Assembly: GCF_015751765.1 (NCBI RefSeq)
Contig: NZ_JADOTX010000001.1
Span: forward strand, 1,674,001-1,738,000
From: Micromonospora ureilytica
Lineage (GTDB): Bacteria > Actinomycetota > Actinomycetes > Mycobacteriales > Micromonosporaceae
Reading direction: 5' to 3'
DNA: 64,000 bases
Part shown: positions 16,773 through 24,439 of the stretch, piece after piece
Layout: each line of letters begins with the position of its first letter
How positions within the stretch are numbered: the first letter of the stretch is position 1
Program-made: the position numbers and the translations under genes
Notes under the pieces: model-generated
Told to the model about the DNA's origin: nothing
The model's input: only the letters and a program-made list of their open reading frames with translations
The model's database searches: none

Positions 16773-17945
16773 ATGAAGCGCAGTGTCGCGTTCGCGGCAG
16801 CCCTCCTGGCAGGTCTGACCAGCATCGGATCGATCCCCGGGACCGCCTACGCCGATGGCGGTGGCCCTGGGTACCACGACGATCGCAAGGGGGGTGAAAA
16901 CCACCACGGCGACGAGGGCGCGGTCTTCGTCCAGACCAACAAGGCCGAGGGCAACACCATCAAGGTGTACGACCGCGACGAGGACGGCCGTCTCAGCAAG
17001 GCGGGTGAGTACGAGACCGGCGGGCTGGGCGGATTCACCATCGGCGCGCCGCTCGACGCGCTGGCCTCGCAGGGCTCCCTGGTCTATCACAAGGGGCTGC
17101 TGTTCGCCGTGAACGCCGGCAGCAACACCGTCACCGTCTTCGGCGTCGAGGGCACCAAGCTGCACAAGCTCCAGGTCATCTGGTCCGGCGGTCTGTTGCC
17201 GGTGAGCGTCGCGGCCCGCGGTGACCTCGTCTACGTCCTCAACGCCGGTGGCGAGGGCTCGGTGCAGGGCTTCGAGCTGCACAAGGGGCGCCTGTCGCGG
17301 ATCGAGGACGCCAACCGGTCGCTCGGGCTGCACAACGGCAACCCGCCCGCGTTCGGGACCGCCCCGGCCCAGGTCAAGATCGACCCGGACAGCGAGTTCG
17401 TCCTGGTGTCGACAAAGATGGCCAACGTCATGTTCAGCTACGAGATCGGTCGCGACGGCGAACTGTCGCGCAACCCCGTGATCAGCGACGCGGGGAACAC
17501 CCCGTTCGGCTTCACCTTCGACAGCGAGGACTCGCTTCTCGTCACCGAGTCGGGCGCGAACGCGGTCAGCCGGTTCGAGCTGGAGGACGACGGCGCGCTC
17601 GACCAGGTCGGGCCGTCGGTGCCCAACGGGCAGCAGGCGCCGTGCTGGATCCAGCGCGTCGGCGACTACTTCTTCGTCGCCAACGCCGGCAGCTCCACCA
17701 TCAGCTCGTACCGGGTCGACGACGACGGCAAGCTCCACCTCGTCAAGGAGGTCGCCGCCGACACCGGTGGCGGGTCGATCGACATGACCACCAGCGACGG
17801 CTTCCTGTACGTGCAGAACGCCACCGCCGGCAACGTGCAGGGCTACGAGGTGGGCGAGGACGGGTCCCTGAAGCTCGTCACCACCGTGGAGGGCCTGCCG
17901 AAGTTCACCGACGGCATCGGCATGGAGGGCATCGCCGCCTCCTGA
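16773..17945 (+). CDS. Secreted beta-propeller (lactonase-like) protein
   Basis: A 390-aa exported protein. It starts MKRSVAFAAALLAGLTS and has a probable signal-peptidase site after AYA at about residue 27, then a His/Asp/Gly-rich linker. The rest consists of repeated blade-like units with the pattern GSLVYHKGLLFAVNAGSNTVTVF and DYFFVANAGSSTISSYRVDDDG, the N-A-G-S motif recurring about every 45-50 residues, as in 7-bladed YVTN/lactonase-type propellers. No catalytic metal ligands of a proven lactonase are evident, so a binding role is as likely as catalysis. AAGGAG precedes the ATG. It ends at a strong hairpin. Monocistronic. Confidence 0.8.
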   Translation: MKRSVAFAAALLAGLTSIGSIPGTAYADGGGPGYHDDRKGGENHHGDEGAVFVQTNKAEGNTIKVYDRDEDGRLSKAGEYETGGLGGFTIGAPLDALASQGSLVYHKGLLFAVNAGSNTVTVFGVEGTKLHKLQVIWSGGLLPVSVAARGDLVYVLNAGGEGSVQGFELHKGRLSRIEDANRSLGLHNGNPPAFGTAPAQVKIDPDSEFVLVSTKMANVMFSYEIGRDGELSRNPVISDAGNTPFGFTFDSEDSLLVTESGANAVSRFELEDDGALDQVGPSVPNGQQAPCWIQRVGDYFFVANAGSSTISSYRVDDDGKLHLVKEVAADTGGGSIDMTTSDGFLYVQNATAGNVQGYEVGEDGSLKLVTTVEGLPKFTDGIGMEGIAAS

Positions 17946-17957
17946 GCGCACCACCCG

Positions 17958-17988
17958 CTGGTCCCGGTCGCTCGTCGACCGGGACCAG
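17958..17988. terminator. Perfect 13-bp hairpin between convergent genes
   Basis: CTGGTCCCGGTCG and its exact complement CGACCGGGACCAG are separated by five bases. There is no long T run, as is usual in high-GC actinomycetes. It lies between the 3' ends of the propeller gene and the aldo/keto reductase gene and could serve both. Confidence 0.75.
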
Positions 17989-18013
17989 TTCTCGGTGCAT
18001 CCTGCCGGGGCCG

Positions 18014-18880
18014 CTAGTCGAGGCTGGCCAACTCGTCCGGCGACAGGACCAGCGCCCCGGCGGCCAGGTTCTCGACCAGGTGATCGGGGTTGCCGGTACC
18101 GGGGATGGCCAGCAGATGCGGGCCACGGCTGAGGGTCCATGCGATCCGCACCTGAGCCGGCGTGGCGCCGTGCGTGCGCGCGATGGCCTCCACTGCCGTG
18201 TTGGCGGCCACGCCGCCTGCCTCACGTCCGCCGCCGGCGATCGCGAAGAACGGCACGAAGGCGACGTCCTGTTCACCGCAGGTACGCACGAACTGGTCCT
18301 GCGTGCGTCGGGTGTCGACACCGTACGTGTTCTGCACACAGACCACTGGGGCGATCGCCTGCGCCTGCGCGAGGTGGTGCGGACGAATGTTGGACAGGCC
18401 GAGATGCCGGATGAGTCCGGCGTCACGTAGCTCGGCCAGCGCGCCGAAGTGCTCCGCCACCGAGTCCAGTCCGTCCTGGCGCAGGTTCACGACGTCCAGG
18501 TGGTCGCGGCCGAGTTGGCGCAGGTTCTCCTCGACCTGTCCACGCAGCTGATCGGGCCGGGCCAGCGGCAGCCACACTCCCGAGGGGTCGCGGCCCGGTC
18601 CGACCTTCGTGGTGATGACCAGGTCGTCGGCGTACGGCGACAGTGCCGTGTTGATCAACTCGTTGGCCGACCGGAGCGGCGAGAAGTAGAACGCCGCAGT
18701 GTCGATGTGGTTCACACCGAGGTCGACCGCTTGGCGTAGCACTCCGATGGCCCGCGCGCGGTCGCTCGCCGCGCCGCCGTTACCCGTCAGGCGCATGGCG
18801 CCGAATCCGATCCGATTGACGCTCAGGTCGCCGAGCGTCCAGGTGCCTGCGGATTCCGCACTGATCATGTTGGTGGGCAT
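18014..18880 (-). CDS. Aldo/keto reductase
   Basis: A 288-aa NADPH-dependent oxidoreductase of the AKR superfamily. Family motifs visible are IGFGAMRLTG, GVNHIDTAAFYFSP (catalytic Asp and Tyr), VITTKVG (catalytic Lys), LGLSNI and the cofactor-binding AIPGTGNPDHLVENL. The position of the usual catalytic His (LHxPD) reads VNLRQDG, which occurs in some subfamilies. The ATG at 18880 is chosen over the longer frame because TACGTT lies exactly 6 bases upstream, a leaderless promoter arrangement. Substrate unknown. It is divergent from a short reading frame that looks like a regulator remnant. Confidence 0.9.
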   Translation of the reverse strand: MPTNMISAESAGTWTLGDLSVNRIGFGAMRLTGNGGAASDRARAIGVLRQAVDLGVNHIDTAAFYFSPLRSANELINTALSPYADDLVITTKVGPGRDPSGVWLPLARPDQLRGQVEENLRQLGRDHLDVVNLRQDGLDSVAEHFGALAELRDAGLIRHLGLSNIRPHHLAQAQAIAPVVCVQNTYGVDTRRTQDQFVRTCGEQDVAFVPFFAIAGGGREAGGVAANTAVEAIARTHGATPAQVRIAWTLSRGPHLLAIPGTGNPDHLVENLAAGALVLSPDELASLD

Positions 18881-18886
18881 TGGGCG

Positions 18887-18892
18887 AACGTA
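18887..18892 (-). promoter_or_regulatory. Leaderless-type minus-10 (TACGTT) for the aldo/keto reductase
   Basis: TACGTT on the minus strand is followed by CGCCCA and the ATG. The six-base spacing places the transcript start at the start codon and explains the absence of a ribosome-binding site. Confidence 0.45.
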
Positions 18893-18954
18893 GCCACCGC
18901 CGCTGACCTGCGCAGTCGGGCGTCTGCCCGATACCGATCGGGAGGAATCGCTGT

Positions 18955-18960
18955 TAGATT
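18955..18960 (+). promoter_or_regulatory. Leaderless-type minus-10 (TAGATT) before the regulator remnant
   Basis: TAGATT is followed by 7 bases (TTCTATC) and GTG at 18968. The promoter looks intact although the reading frame it serves is short and probably broken. Confidence 0.4.
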
Positions 18961-18967
18961 TTCTATC

Positions 18968-19168
18968 GTGGGAAGCGCTTCGTCGGCAGCGGAAGCGCTC
19001 GCTGCAGGGCAGTGGCAGCCCGCAGCTCACTCGGGTCTTGACCGCACCGGGCCCACCCGCGGCGGCGTCAACCGGCTCGACCCCGGTGCGCTAGGAGGCC
19101 AACCGTTCGCGCGCGGTGCGCGTCGGTCGGGGGATCTCGGCGCTGCCGGCCGACGTGTTGATCTCTGA
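18968..19168 (+). pseudogene. Probable remnant of a regulator gene (N-terminus only)
   Basis: The first residues from the GTG, MGSASSAAEALAAGQWQPA, look like the beginning of a TPR/LuxR-type regulator, where such a start normally continues with more helix repeats. Here the frame turns after about 20 residues into Gly/Arg-rich text with no recognisable pattern and stops after 66 codons, overlapping the end of the XRE gene on the other strand. The upstream leaderless minus-10 is good. I read it as a truncated gene whose remainder was lost, perhaps originally a regulator of the divergent reductase. It could instead be a chance ORF. Confidence 0.35.
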
Positions 19169-19393
19169 CCACACGGCGTCGAGGGAGAGGCCGAGGACGT
19201 CGGCGATCGCCGCGATGGTCGGGAAGGCGGGGGTGGCAATCCGGCCGGACTCGATCTTGCGAAGGGTCTCCGGCGAGACGCCCGCGTCCAGCGCGGTGAG
19301 GAGCATCGAACGCTCTCCACGGGCTCGACGCAGGAGGGCGCCGAGGCGCTGGCCGCGTTCGAGCTCTGCGGGGGTGAGCGGCAACCTGACCAT
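19091..19393 (-). CDS. XRE-family helix-turn-helix regulator
   Basis: A 100-aa DNA-binding protein. Residues about 15-70 form a Cro/C1-type helix-turn-helix (RRARGERSMLLTALDAGVS, then PETLRKIESGRI and FPTIAAIADVLGLSLDAVW). A GGAG ribosome site lies a few bases before the ATG. It is divergent from a methionine aminopeptidase gene, with two copies of an 8-base direct repeat in the 65-base gap. Pairing of such a regulator with an extra methionine aminopeptidase gene is seen in other actinomycetes. It probably controls both genes; the signal is unknown. Confidence 0.88.
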   Translation of the reverse strand: MVRLPLTPAELERGQRLGALLRRARGERSMLLTALDAGVSPETLRKIESGRIATPAFPTIAAIADVLGLSLDAVWSEINTSAGSAEIPRPTRTARERLAS

Positions 19394-19408
19394 GCTCCGA
19401 TTCTAGTA

Positions 19409-19430
19409 CCGGGATAATATGGCCGGGATA
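19409..19430. promoter_or_regulatory. Direct-repeat operator candidate (CCGGGATA x2)
   Basis: CCGGGATA occurs at 19409-19416 and again at 19423-19430, a 14-base period, centred between the divergent XRE and methionine aminopeptidase genes. The position and exact repetition suggest a binding site for the XRE protein overlapping both promoters. Confidence 0.45.
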
Positions 19431-19458
19431 CTTATTGGTGGTCCGAGGAAGGCGCTGC

Positions 19459-20232
19459 ATGATCGAGATCCTGAGCCCCACCGACGTGCTGCGAGCGAAG
19501 GGCACCGGCGCGCTGGTCGCCGGCATCCTGCAGACGCTGAAGAGCCGCTGCGTGGTCGGCACCAACCTCCTGGACATCGACCAGTGGGCACAAGCCATGA
19601 TCACCGAGGCCGGGGCGCAGTCCTGCTACGTCGACTATGAGCCGTCCTTCGGACGCGGGCCGTTCGGCCACTACATCTGCACGTCGGTGAATGACGCGGT
19701 GCTGCACGGGTTGCCGTACGACTACCCACTCGCCGACGGCGACCTGCTCTCGCTCGACCTCGCCGTCTCCCTTGGTGGAGTTGTCGCGGACTCGGCCATC
19801 AGCTTCATCGTGGGAGACGTGCGGCCCCCGGAGAGCCTCGCGCTGATCGACGCGACCGAGCGCGCGTTGCGGGCGGGGATCGCCGTCGCCGGTCCCGGCG
19901 TTCGCATCGGTGACATCTCCCACGCGATCGGCTCGGTCCTCAACGGGGCGGGATATTCGGTCAACACCGAGTTCGGCGGCCACGGCGTCGGGTCGACCAT
20001 GCACCAGGACCCGCACGTCTCCAACACCGGGCGTCCCGGCCGCGGATACCGGCTGCGCCCGGGGCTGCTGCTGGCGCTGGAGCCGTGGGTCATGGCGGAC
20101 ACCGCCGCGCTCGTCACCGACGCCGACGGCTGGACACTCCGCAGCGCGACGGGCTGCCGGACGGCGCACAGCGAGCACACCATCGCCATCACCGACGACG
20201 GCGCGGACGTGCTCACCCTGCCGACGTCCTGA
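19459..20232 (+). CDS. map: Type I methionine aminopeptidase
   Basis: A 257-aa dinuclear-metal peptidase (M24A) that removes the initiator methionine. The metal ligands are visible in order: Asp in LLSLDLAVS, Asp in VVADSAISF, His in GGHGVGSTMHQDP, Glu in LALEPWV and Glu in AHSEHTIAI, with the substrate histidine in NDAVLHGLP. No N-terminal zinc-finger extension is present. GAGGAAGG precedes the ATG at 19459; an upstream in-frame ATG at 19435 lacks a ribosome site. It is probably a second copy in the genome and is divergent from the XRE regulator. The pattern VNTEF instead of the common cap residues suggests an accessory, possibly regulated enzyme. Confidence 0.92.
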   Translation: MIEILSPTDVLRAKGTGALVAGILQTLKSRCVVGTNLLDIDQWAQAMITEAGAQSCYVDYEPSFGRGPFGHYICTSVNDAVLHGLPYDYPLADGDLLSLDLAVSLGGVVADSAISFIVGDVRPPESLALIDATERALRAGIAVAGPGVRIGDISHAIGSVLNGAGYSVNTEFGGHGVGSTMHQDPHVSNTGRPGRGYRLRPGLLLALEPWVMADTAALVTDADGWTLRSATGCRTAHSEHTIAITDDGADVLTLPTS

Positions 20233-20351
20233 CCCGCACCGGCCCGATCGACCGCAGTGGCCAGTCGGCGACGAGCTGCCCACGGTGGACGATTAACCGG
20301 CCAGCGAGCGGGCACGTCCCTCTGCGGCGCCCTGCCAGGTCGCGTTCAGAA

Positions 20352-20367
20352 TGAACCGATCGGTCAT
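20352..20367. promoter_or_regulatory. Palindromic operator-like site upstream of the CDP-alcohol phosphatidyltransferase
   Basis: The 10-bp perfect palindrome ACCGATCGGT (20355-20364) lies inside TGAACCGATCGGTCAT, about 55 bases before the start codon. Such ACCG..CGGT palindromes are typical of TetR-type sites. No adjacent TetR gene exists, so the regulator would be elsewhere. Confidence 0.35.
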
Positions 20368-20416
20368 ATTTTCCGTGATGACGGTCAGGGTCACCCACCA
20401 GAGTCGCGGAGGCACG

Positions 20417-21277
20417 ATGTCAACGGTTCGAACTGGTCCGGTCATCGGACTGCTCGCGCAGATCATCCTGCTGGCGGTGCTCGCGGAGACAGTCGGTCTG
20501 GGCGCGGCGGGCTGGGTGGCGGGGCTGGCGTACGGGGTGGCCCTGTGCGCCCTGCTCGGCCGGGGGATGTCAGGCGCCGGCGCGGGTGCGCTGAGCCCGG
20601 CCGACCGGGTGACCCTGAGCCGGGCGATCCTCGTCGGCGGCGTGACCGCCCTGGCCGCCGACTCGTTCGGCCGGTCGGCGCCGATCACCCTGATGGTCGT
20701 GCTCACCAGCGTGGCGTTGGCCCTCGACGCCGTGGACGGGTACACGGCCCGCCGCACCGGGACCACCAGCGAACTCGGCGCGCGCTTCGACATGGAGATC
20801 GACTCCTTCCTGGTCCTGGTGCTCTGCCTACACGTGGCCCCCTCGGTCGGTGGCTGGGTGCTCGCGATCGGCGCGATGCGGTACGTCTTCGTCGCCGCGA
20901 GCTGGGTGCTGGGGTGGATGCGCGGATCCCTGCCGCCGCGCTACTGGCGCAAGGTCGTCGCCGCCATCCAGGGCGTGGTGCTCACGGTGGCGATGGGCGA
21001 CGCGCTGCCCGGGCCACTGACGACCGTCGTGCTGCTGGCGTCACTGGCGCTGCTGGTCGAGTCGTTCGGACGGGACGTCGCGTGGCTCTGGACGACCCGT
21101 CACCTCCGCCACACAGTCGTCCACGGCGCTCCGGGCGCGCTGGTGCACGCGAGCAGCCCGGTGAGCCACAGCGCCCCGAGCACCGCGGCAGCGCTGGGCT
21201 CGGGCCGGACGGATGGGCTGCCCTGGGCGGACCGCCAGACGGTCGCCGTCGCCCGACGCGGGATCGCCCGCGTCTGA
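20417..21277 (+). CDS. CDP-alcohol phosphatidyltransferase family protein
   Basis: A 286-aa membrane enzyme that would transfer a phosphoalcohol from a CDP-alcohol, or a phosphatidyl group from CDP-diacylglycerol. The complete catalytic motif DGx2ARx8Gx3Dx3D is present in VDGYTARRTGTTSEL followed by GARFDMEID (about residues 102-127). Around it are about six hydrophobic helices. The C-terminal 60 residues after the last helix are low-complexity. The ATG at 20417 has GGAGG six bases upstream; the longer frame lacks one. It heads a likely three-gene unit with a sulfatase-superfamily membrane enzyme and an FkbM methyltransferase. The acceptor is unknown. Confidence 0.88.
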   Translation: MSTVRTGPVIGLLAQIILLAVLAETVGLGAAGWVAGLAYGVALCALLGRGMSGAGAGALSPADRVTLSRAILVGGVTALAADSFGRSAPITLMVVLTSVALALDAVDGYTARRTGTTSELGARFDMEIDSFLVLVLCLHVAPSVGGWVLAIGAMRYVFVAASWVLGWMRGSLPPRYWRKVVAAIQGVVLTVAMGDALPGPLTTVVLLASLALLVESFGRDVAWLWTTRHLRHTVVHGAPGALVHASSPVSHSAPSTAAALGSGRTDGLPWADRQTVAVARRGIARV

Positions 21278-21375
21278 GCCGCCCGGATCCCGCCCCCAAC
21301 GAAGATCATGGAAGGATGCCCGGGTTGTCGCTCTTGACGCGCGTACGTCAGCTGCCGAGCCAGGGACGGAGACCG

Positions 21376-23028
21376 ATGAGAGGCGAAGTCTCGGACGTCA
21401 CCGCCACCGACGGCGGCGAAGCCGAGGGCCGACCGAAGCGCTCCGTCGCGGCCCGACTGACGACAGTCCTGGCCGCGCTGCTCGTCCTGCTCGCCCTCAC
21501 CGTGCCGTACGACTTCGGTCGGCTCAGCCCGGCGGCGTTCGTGCGGATCCCCCTGGAGGCGCTGCTGGTCGTGGCCCTCCTGCTCGCCCTGCCGTCGCGT
21601 GGCAGCCGACTGGTCGCGACGCTCGCCGGCGTGGCGCTCGGCCTGCTCGGCCTGCTGAAGCTGCTCGACCTGGGGTTCTCCGCCTCGCTGAGCCGGGCGT
21701 TCGACCCGGTACTCGACTGGGCGCTCGTCGACGAGGGGTTCGCCTTCCTCAGCGAGTCGTACGGTCGACCCGCCGCCATTGGCGCCGCGATCACCCTGGT
21801 GGTGGTGGTCGTGGGCCTGCCCACCCTGGTCACGCTGTCGATGCGGCGACTGCGGCGGTTGGTGGTCCGGCACCGCATCGGGACCACCCGGATCGTGGCC
21901 GCGCTCGTCGTCGTCTGGGTGGCCTGCGCCGCGTTCAACGTGCGGGTGGTCGAGGGCGTACCTGTCGCCGACACCTCCGCGACCACCCTGGCCAACGGGC
22001 ACGGCTTCCAGGTGCGCCTGCGTCTCGACGACCGCGAGACGTTCGGCGCCCTGATCGAGGCGGACAGGTTCGGCGACACCCCCGGCGACCAGCTCCTGAC
22101 CGCGCTGCGCGGCAAGAACGTGGTCGTCGCCTTCGTGGAGAGCTACGGCCGGGACGCCGTCCAGGACCCGGAGTTCGCGCCGCAGGTCGGCGCGGTCCTC
22201 GACCGTGGCACCAGCGAACTGAGCGCGGCGGGTTTCGCCGCGCAGAGCGGCTTCCTCACCTCGCCGACCTTCGGCGGCGGCAGTTGGCTCGCCCACGACA
22301 CGCTGCTCTCCGGCCTCTGGATCGACAACGACCAACGGCACCGCACCCTGCTGGCCAGTGACCGGATGACCCTCAACGGCGCCTTCCGACGGGCGAACTG
22401 GCAGACCGTGGGCGTGATGCCCGCCGTCACCAAGGCGTGGCCGGAGGGTTCCTTCTTCGGCTACGATCGGTTCTACAACGCCAAGACGCTCGCGTACCGT
22501 GGCCCGAAGTTCAGCTTCGGCACCCCGCCCGACCAGTACACCCTGGCCAGCTGGCAGCGCCTGGAGCAGGCGAAGCGCGACGGCAACGTGATGACCGAGC
22601 TGGCGCTGGTGTCGAGTCACGCGCCCTGGACGCCCGTCCCGCCGCTGCTCGACTGGGCCGACGTCGGCGACGGCGCGGTCTACCGCGCGGCCGGCAGGTC
22701 CGACGACAAGCGCCGCAACACCACACAGATCCGGGCGGACTATCGGAAGTCCATCGAGTACACCCTCGGCGCGCTCACCTCCTACGTGCGGACCTACGGA
22801 GACGACGACCTCGTGTTCATCTTCCTCGGTGACCACCAACCCGCCGCGGTCGTCACCGGCGAGAACGCCAGCCGCGACGTCCCGATCTCGATCATCACCC
22901 GGGACCGGGCCGTCTTGGACCGGATCTCCGGGTGGGGCTGGCAGGACGGGCTGAAGCCCGGACCGGAGGCACCGGTCTGGCGGATGGACGCCTTCCGGGA
23001 CCGGTTCCTGACCGCCTTCGGACCGTAA
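21376..23028 (+). CDS. Membrane-bound sulfatase/alkaline-phosphatase-superfamily enzyme
   Basis: A 550-aa protein with about four to five N-terminal transmembrane helices (residues about 30-190) followed by an extracellular domain of the alkaline phosphatase superfamily, as in phosphoethanolamine or phosphoglycerol transferases. Recognisable pieces are NVVVAFVESYGRDA (first metal/nucleophile strand), SGFLTSPTFGGGSWLAH (the likely nucleophile Thr/Ser region) and LVFIFLGDHQPA (Asp-His metal ligands near the end). The ATG at 21376 is preceded by GGAG; the long upstream frame overlaps another gene. Its neighbours suggest decoration of a lipid or glycopolymer, but the donor and acceptor cannot be told. 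Confidence 0.85.
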   Translation: MRGEVSDVTATDGGEAEGRPKRSVAARLTTVLAALLVLLALTVPYDFGRLSPAAFVRIPLEALLVVALLLALPSRGSRLVATLAGVALGLLGLLKLLDLGFSASLSRAFDPVLDWALVDEGFAFLSESYGRPAAIGAAITLVVVVVGLPTLVTLSMRRLRRLVVRHRIGTTRIVAALVVVWVACAAFNVRVVEGVPVADTSATTLANGHGFQVRLRLDDRETFGALIEADRFGDTPGDQLLTALRGKNVVVAFVESYGRDAVQDPEFAPQVGAVLDRGTSELSAAGFAAQSGFLTSPTFGGGSWLAHDTLLSGLWIDNDQRHRTLLASDRMTLNGAFRRANWQTVGVMPAVTKAWPEGSFFGYDRFYNAKTLAYRGPKFSFGTPPDQYTLASWQRLEQAKRDGNVMTELALVSSHAPWTPVPPLLDWADVGDGAVYRAAGRSDDKRRNTTQIRADYRKSIEYTLGALTSYVRTYGDDDLVFIFLGDHQPAAVVTGENASRDVPISIITRDRAVLDRISGWGWQDGLKPGPEAPVWRMDAFRDRFLTAFGP

Positions 23029-23064
23029 GCCCGGCCACCTCTCTCACGGACTGGACCCAGACAG

Positions 23065-23865
23065 ATGACGGCTACCACCGAGACCAGGATCGCCGCGCTC
23101 CGGACCGACCCGGCCCTGTCCCTGCTGCACCGGTCGCTTGACGTCTACTACGGCGATCCCGAGCGGGACGCGAGGATGGACGCCTTCTACTCCCGCTTCG
23201 TCAGCAGCGGAGACCTCGTCCTCGACATCGGTTCCCACGTGGGCGACCACATCGCGAGCTTCCGGCGCCTCGGCGCCCGGGTCGTCGCCGTGGAACCGCA
23301 GCCGCTGTGTCTGCGCGCCCTGCGGGCGATCTACGCCGACGACGACCAGGTGACAGTTGTCGACGCCGCCTGTGGCGCGCTCCCCGGGCGCACCAAGTTG
23401 CACGTCAACTCCGCCAACCCCACCGTGTCGACCGCCTCACCGGACTTCGTGCGGGCGGCGCAGGGCGCGGGCGGATGGGAGGGCGAGGTGTGGGATGCCG
23501 ACATCGAGGTCCCGGTGGTCACCGTCGACGCGCTGATCGAGACGTACGGCGTGCCGACCTTCGCCAAGATCGACGTGGAGGGTTTCGAGGACGAGGTGCT
23601 GGCCGGCCTGAGCCGCCCACTGCCCGCGCTGTCGTTCGAGTTCACCACCATCGCGCGTGCGGTCGCGTACCGATGCCTCGATCGCCTGACCGCGCTCGGC
23701 TTCGACGGCTTCGACGTCGCGTTGGGTGACGACAAGTCGATGACCTTCCAACGCTGGATGCCCGCGGTCGACCTGGCGACGCACCTGCACGAACTGCCGC
23801 ACGCCGCGAACGCCGGCGACGTGTACTGCGTGACCCGCGACCGGGAGGCCAGCACCGCGCCGTAG
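23065..23865 (+). CDS. FkbM family methyltransferase
   Basis: A 266-aa SAM-dependent methyltransferase. Motif I is DLVLDIGSHVGDHIASF (about residues 50-66), followed by VVAVEPQPLCLRAL, and the FkbM signature FAKIDVEGFEDEVLAGL near residue 171 leads to LSFEF. FkbM-type enzymes O-methylate sugars or polyketide hydroxyls. There are 36 bases between the preceding stop and this ATG, so it probably belongs to the same transcript as the sulfatase-type gene. Methylation of a surface sugar or lipid head group is an inference from that context. Confidence 0.88.
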   Translation: MTATTETRIAALRTDPALSLLHRSLDVYYGDPERDARMDAFYSRFVSSGDLVLDIGSHVGDHIASFRRLGARVVAVEPQPLCLRALRAIYADDDQVTVVDAACGALPGRTKLHVNSANPTVSTASPDFVRAAQGAGGWEGEVWDADIEVPVVTVDALIETYGVPTFAKIDVEGFEDEVLAGLSRPLPALSFEFTTIARAVAYRCLDRLTALGFDGFDVALGDDKSMTFQRWMPAVDLATHLHELPHAANAGDVYCVTRDREASTAP

Positions 23866-23937
23866 CCGTACCCGGCGCTGGATCTGCGGTCGCCGCGGGC
23901 ATGTCGACGACGGTTCCCTACGGCGCACCTGATCGCG

Positions 23938-23943
23938 TACCCT
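23938..23943 (+). promoter_or_regulatory. Leaderless-type minus-10 (TACCCT) for the ASCH gene
   Basis: TACCCT is followed by CCGCGG and the ATG at 23950, the six-base spacing of a leaderless start. Confidence 0.4.
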
Positions 23944-23949
23944 CCGCGG

Positions 23950-24369
23950 ATGAACCTCGACGATCTTCCGCTCGCCGAGTTCGCGTTTCCCGGACCGTTA
24001 CGGGACAAGCTGGTGGGCGCGATCCTGTCCGGGGCGAAGACCTCGACGACCGGCCTGCTGGTCGGCTACGAGTGCGCGAACGAGCCGCTGCCCGAGGTGG
24101 GCGAACTGTCCGCCGTGGTGGACTCCGCGGGCCGGCGGGTCGCAGCCATCGAGCTGACCGACGTACGGGTGATCCGGCTCGCCGAGGTCGACCTGGCACA
24201 CGCCCTGGCCGAGGGGGAGGGCGACGAGTCGGTGGCGCAGTGGCGTGCGGGCCACGAGATGTTCTGGCACAGCGCGGAGGTACGCGCCGAGCTGGGCGAC
24301 CCCGACTTCACAGTGGACGACGACACACTGGTGGTGACCGAGCGCTTCCGGCTGGTGTCCGTCGCCTAA
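23950..24369 (+). CDS. ASCH domain protein
   Basis: A 139-aa protein made of a single ASCH domain (beta-barrel related to PUA domains, usually RNA-binding; some members hydrolyse N4-acylated cytidines). The segments AILSGAKTSTTGLL, VVDSAGRRVAAIELTDV and VAQWRAGHEMFW follow the family pattern, including the conserved Lys-Thr-Ser/Thr after the first helix. The gene has its own leaderless-type promoter and no close partner. The specific role is unknown. Confidence 0.85.
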   Translation: MNLDDLPLAEFAFPGPLRDKLVGAILSGAKTSTTGLLVGYECANEPLPEVGELSAVVDSAGRRVAAIELTDVRVIRLAEVDLAHALAEGEGDESVAQWRAGHEMFWHSAEVRAELGDPDFTVDDDTLVVTERFRLVSVA

Positions 24370-24427
24370 CCGGCTGCGTCCACTCTGGACACTCGAGCAG
24401 CGGGCCGCGCCGCCGTGCAAGGTCACC

Positions 24428-24433
24428 TATGCT
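24428..24433 (+). promoter_or_regulatory. Leaderless-type minus-10 (TATGCT) for the ABC exporter operon
   Basis: TATGCT is followed by CGGCGC and the GTG at 24440, again six bases, supporting that GTG as the true start. Confidence 0.45.
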
Positions 24434-24439
24434 CGGCGC

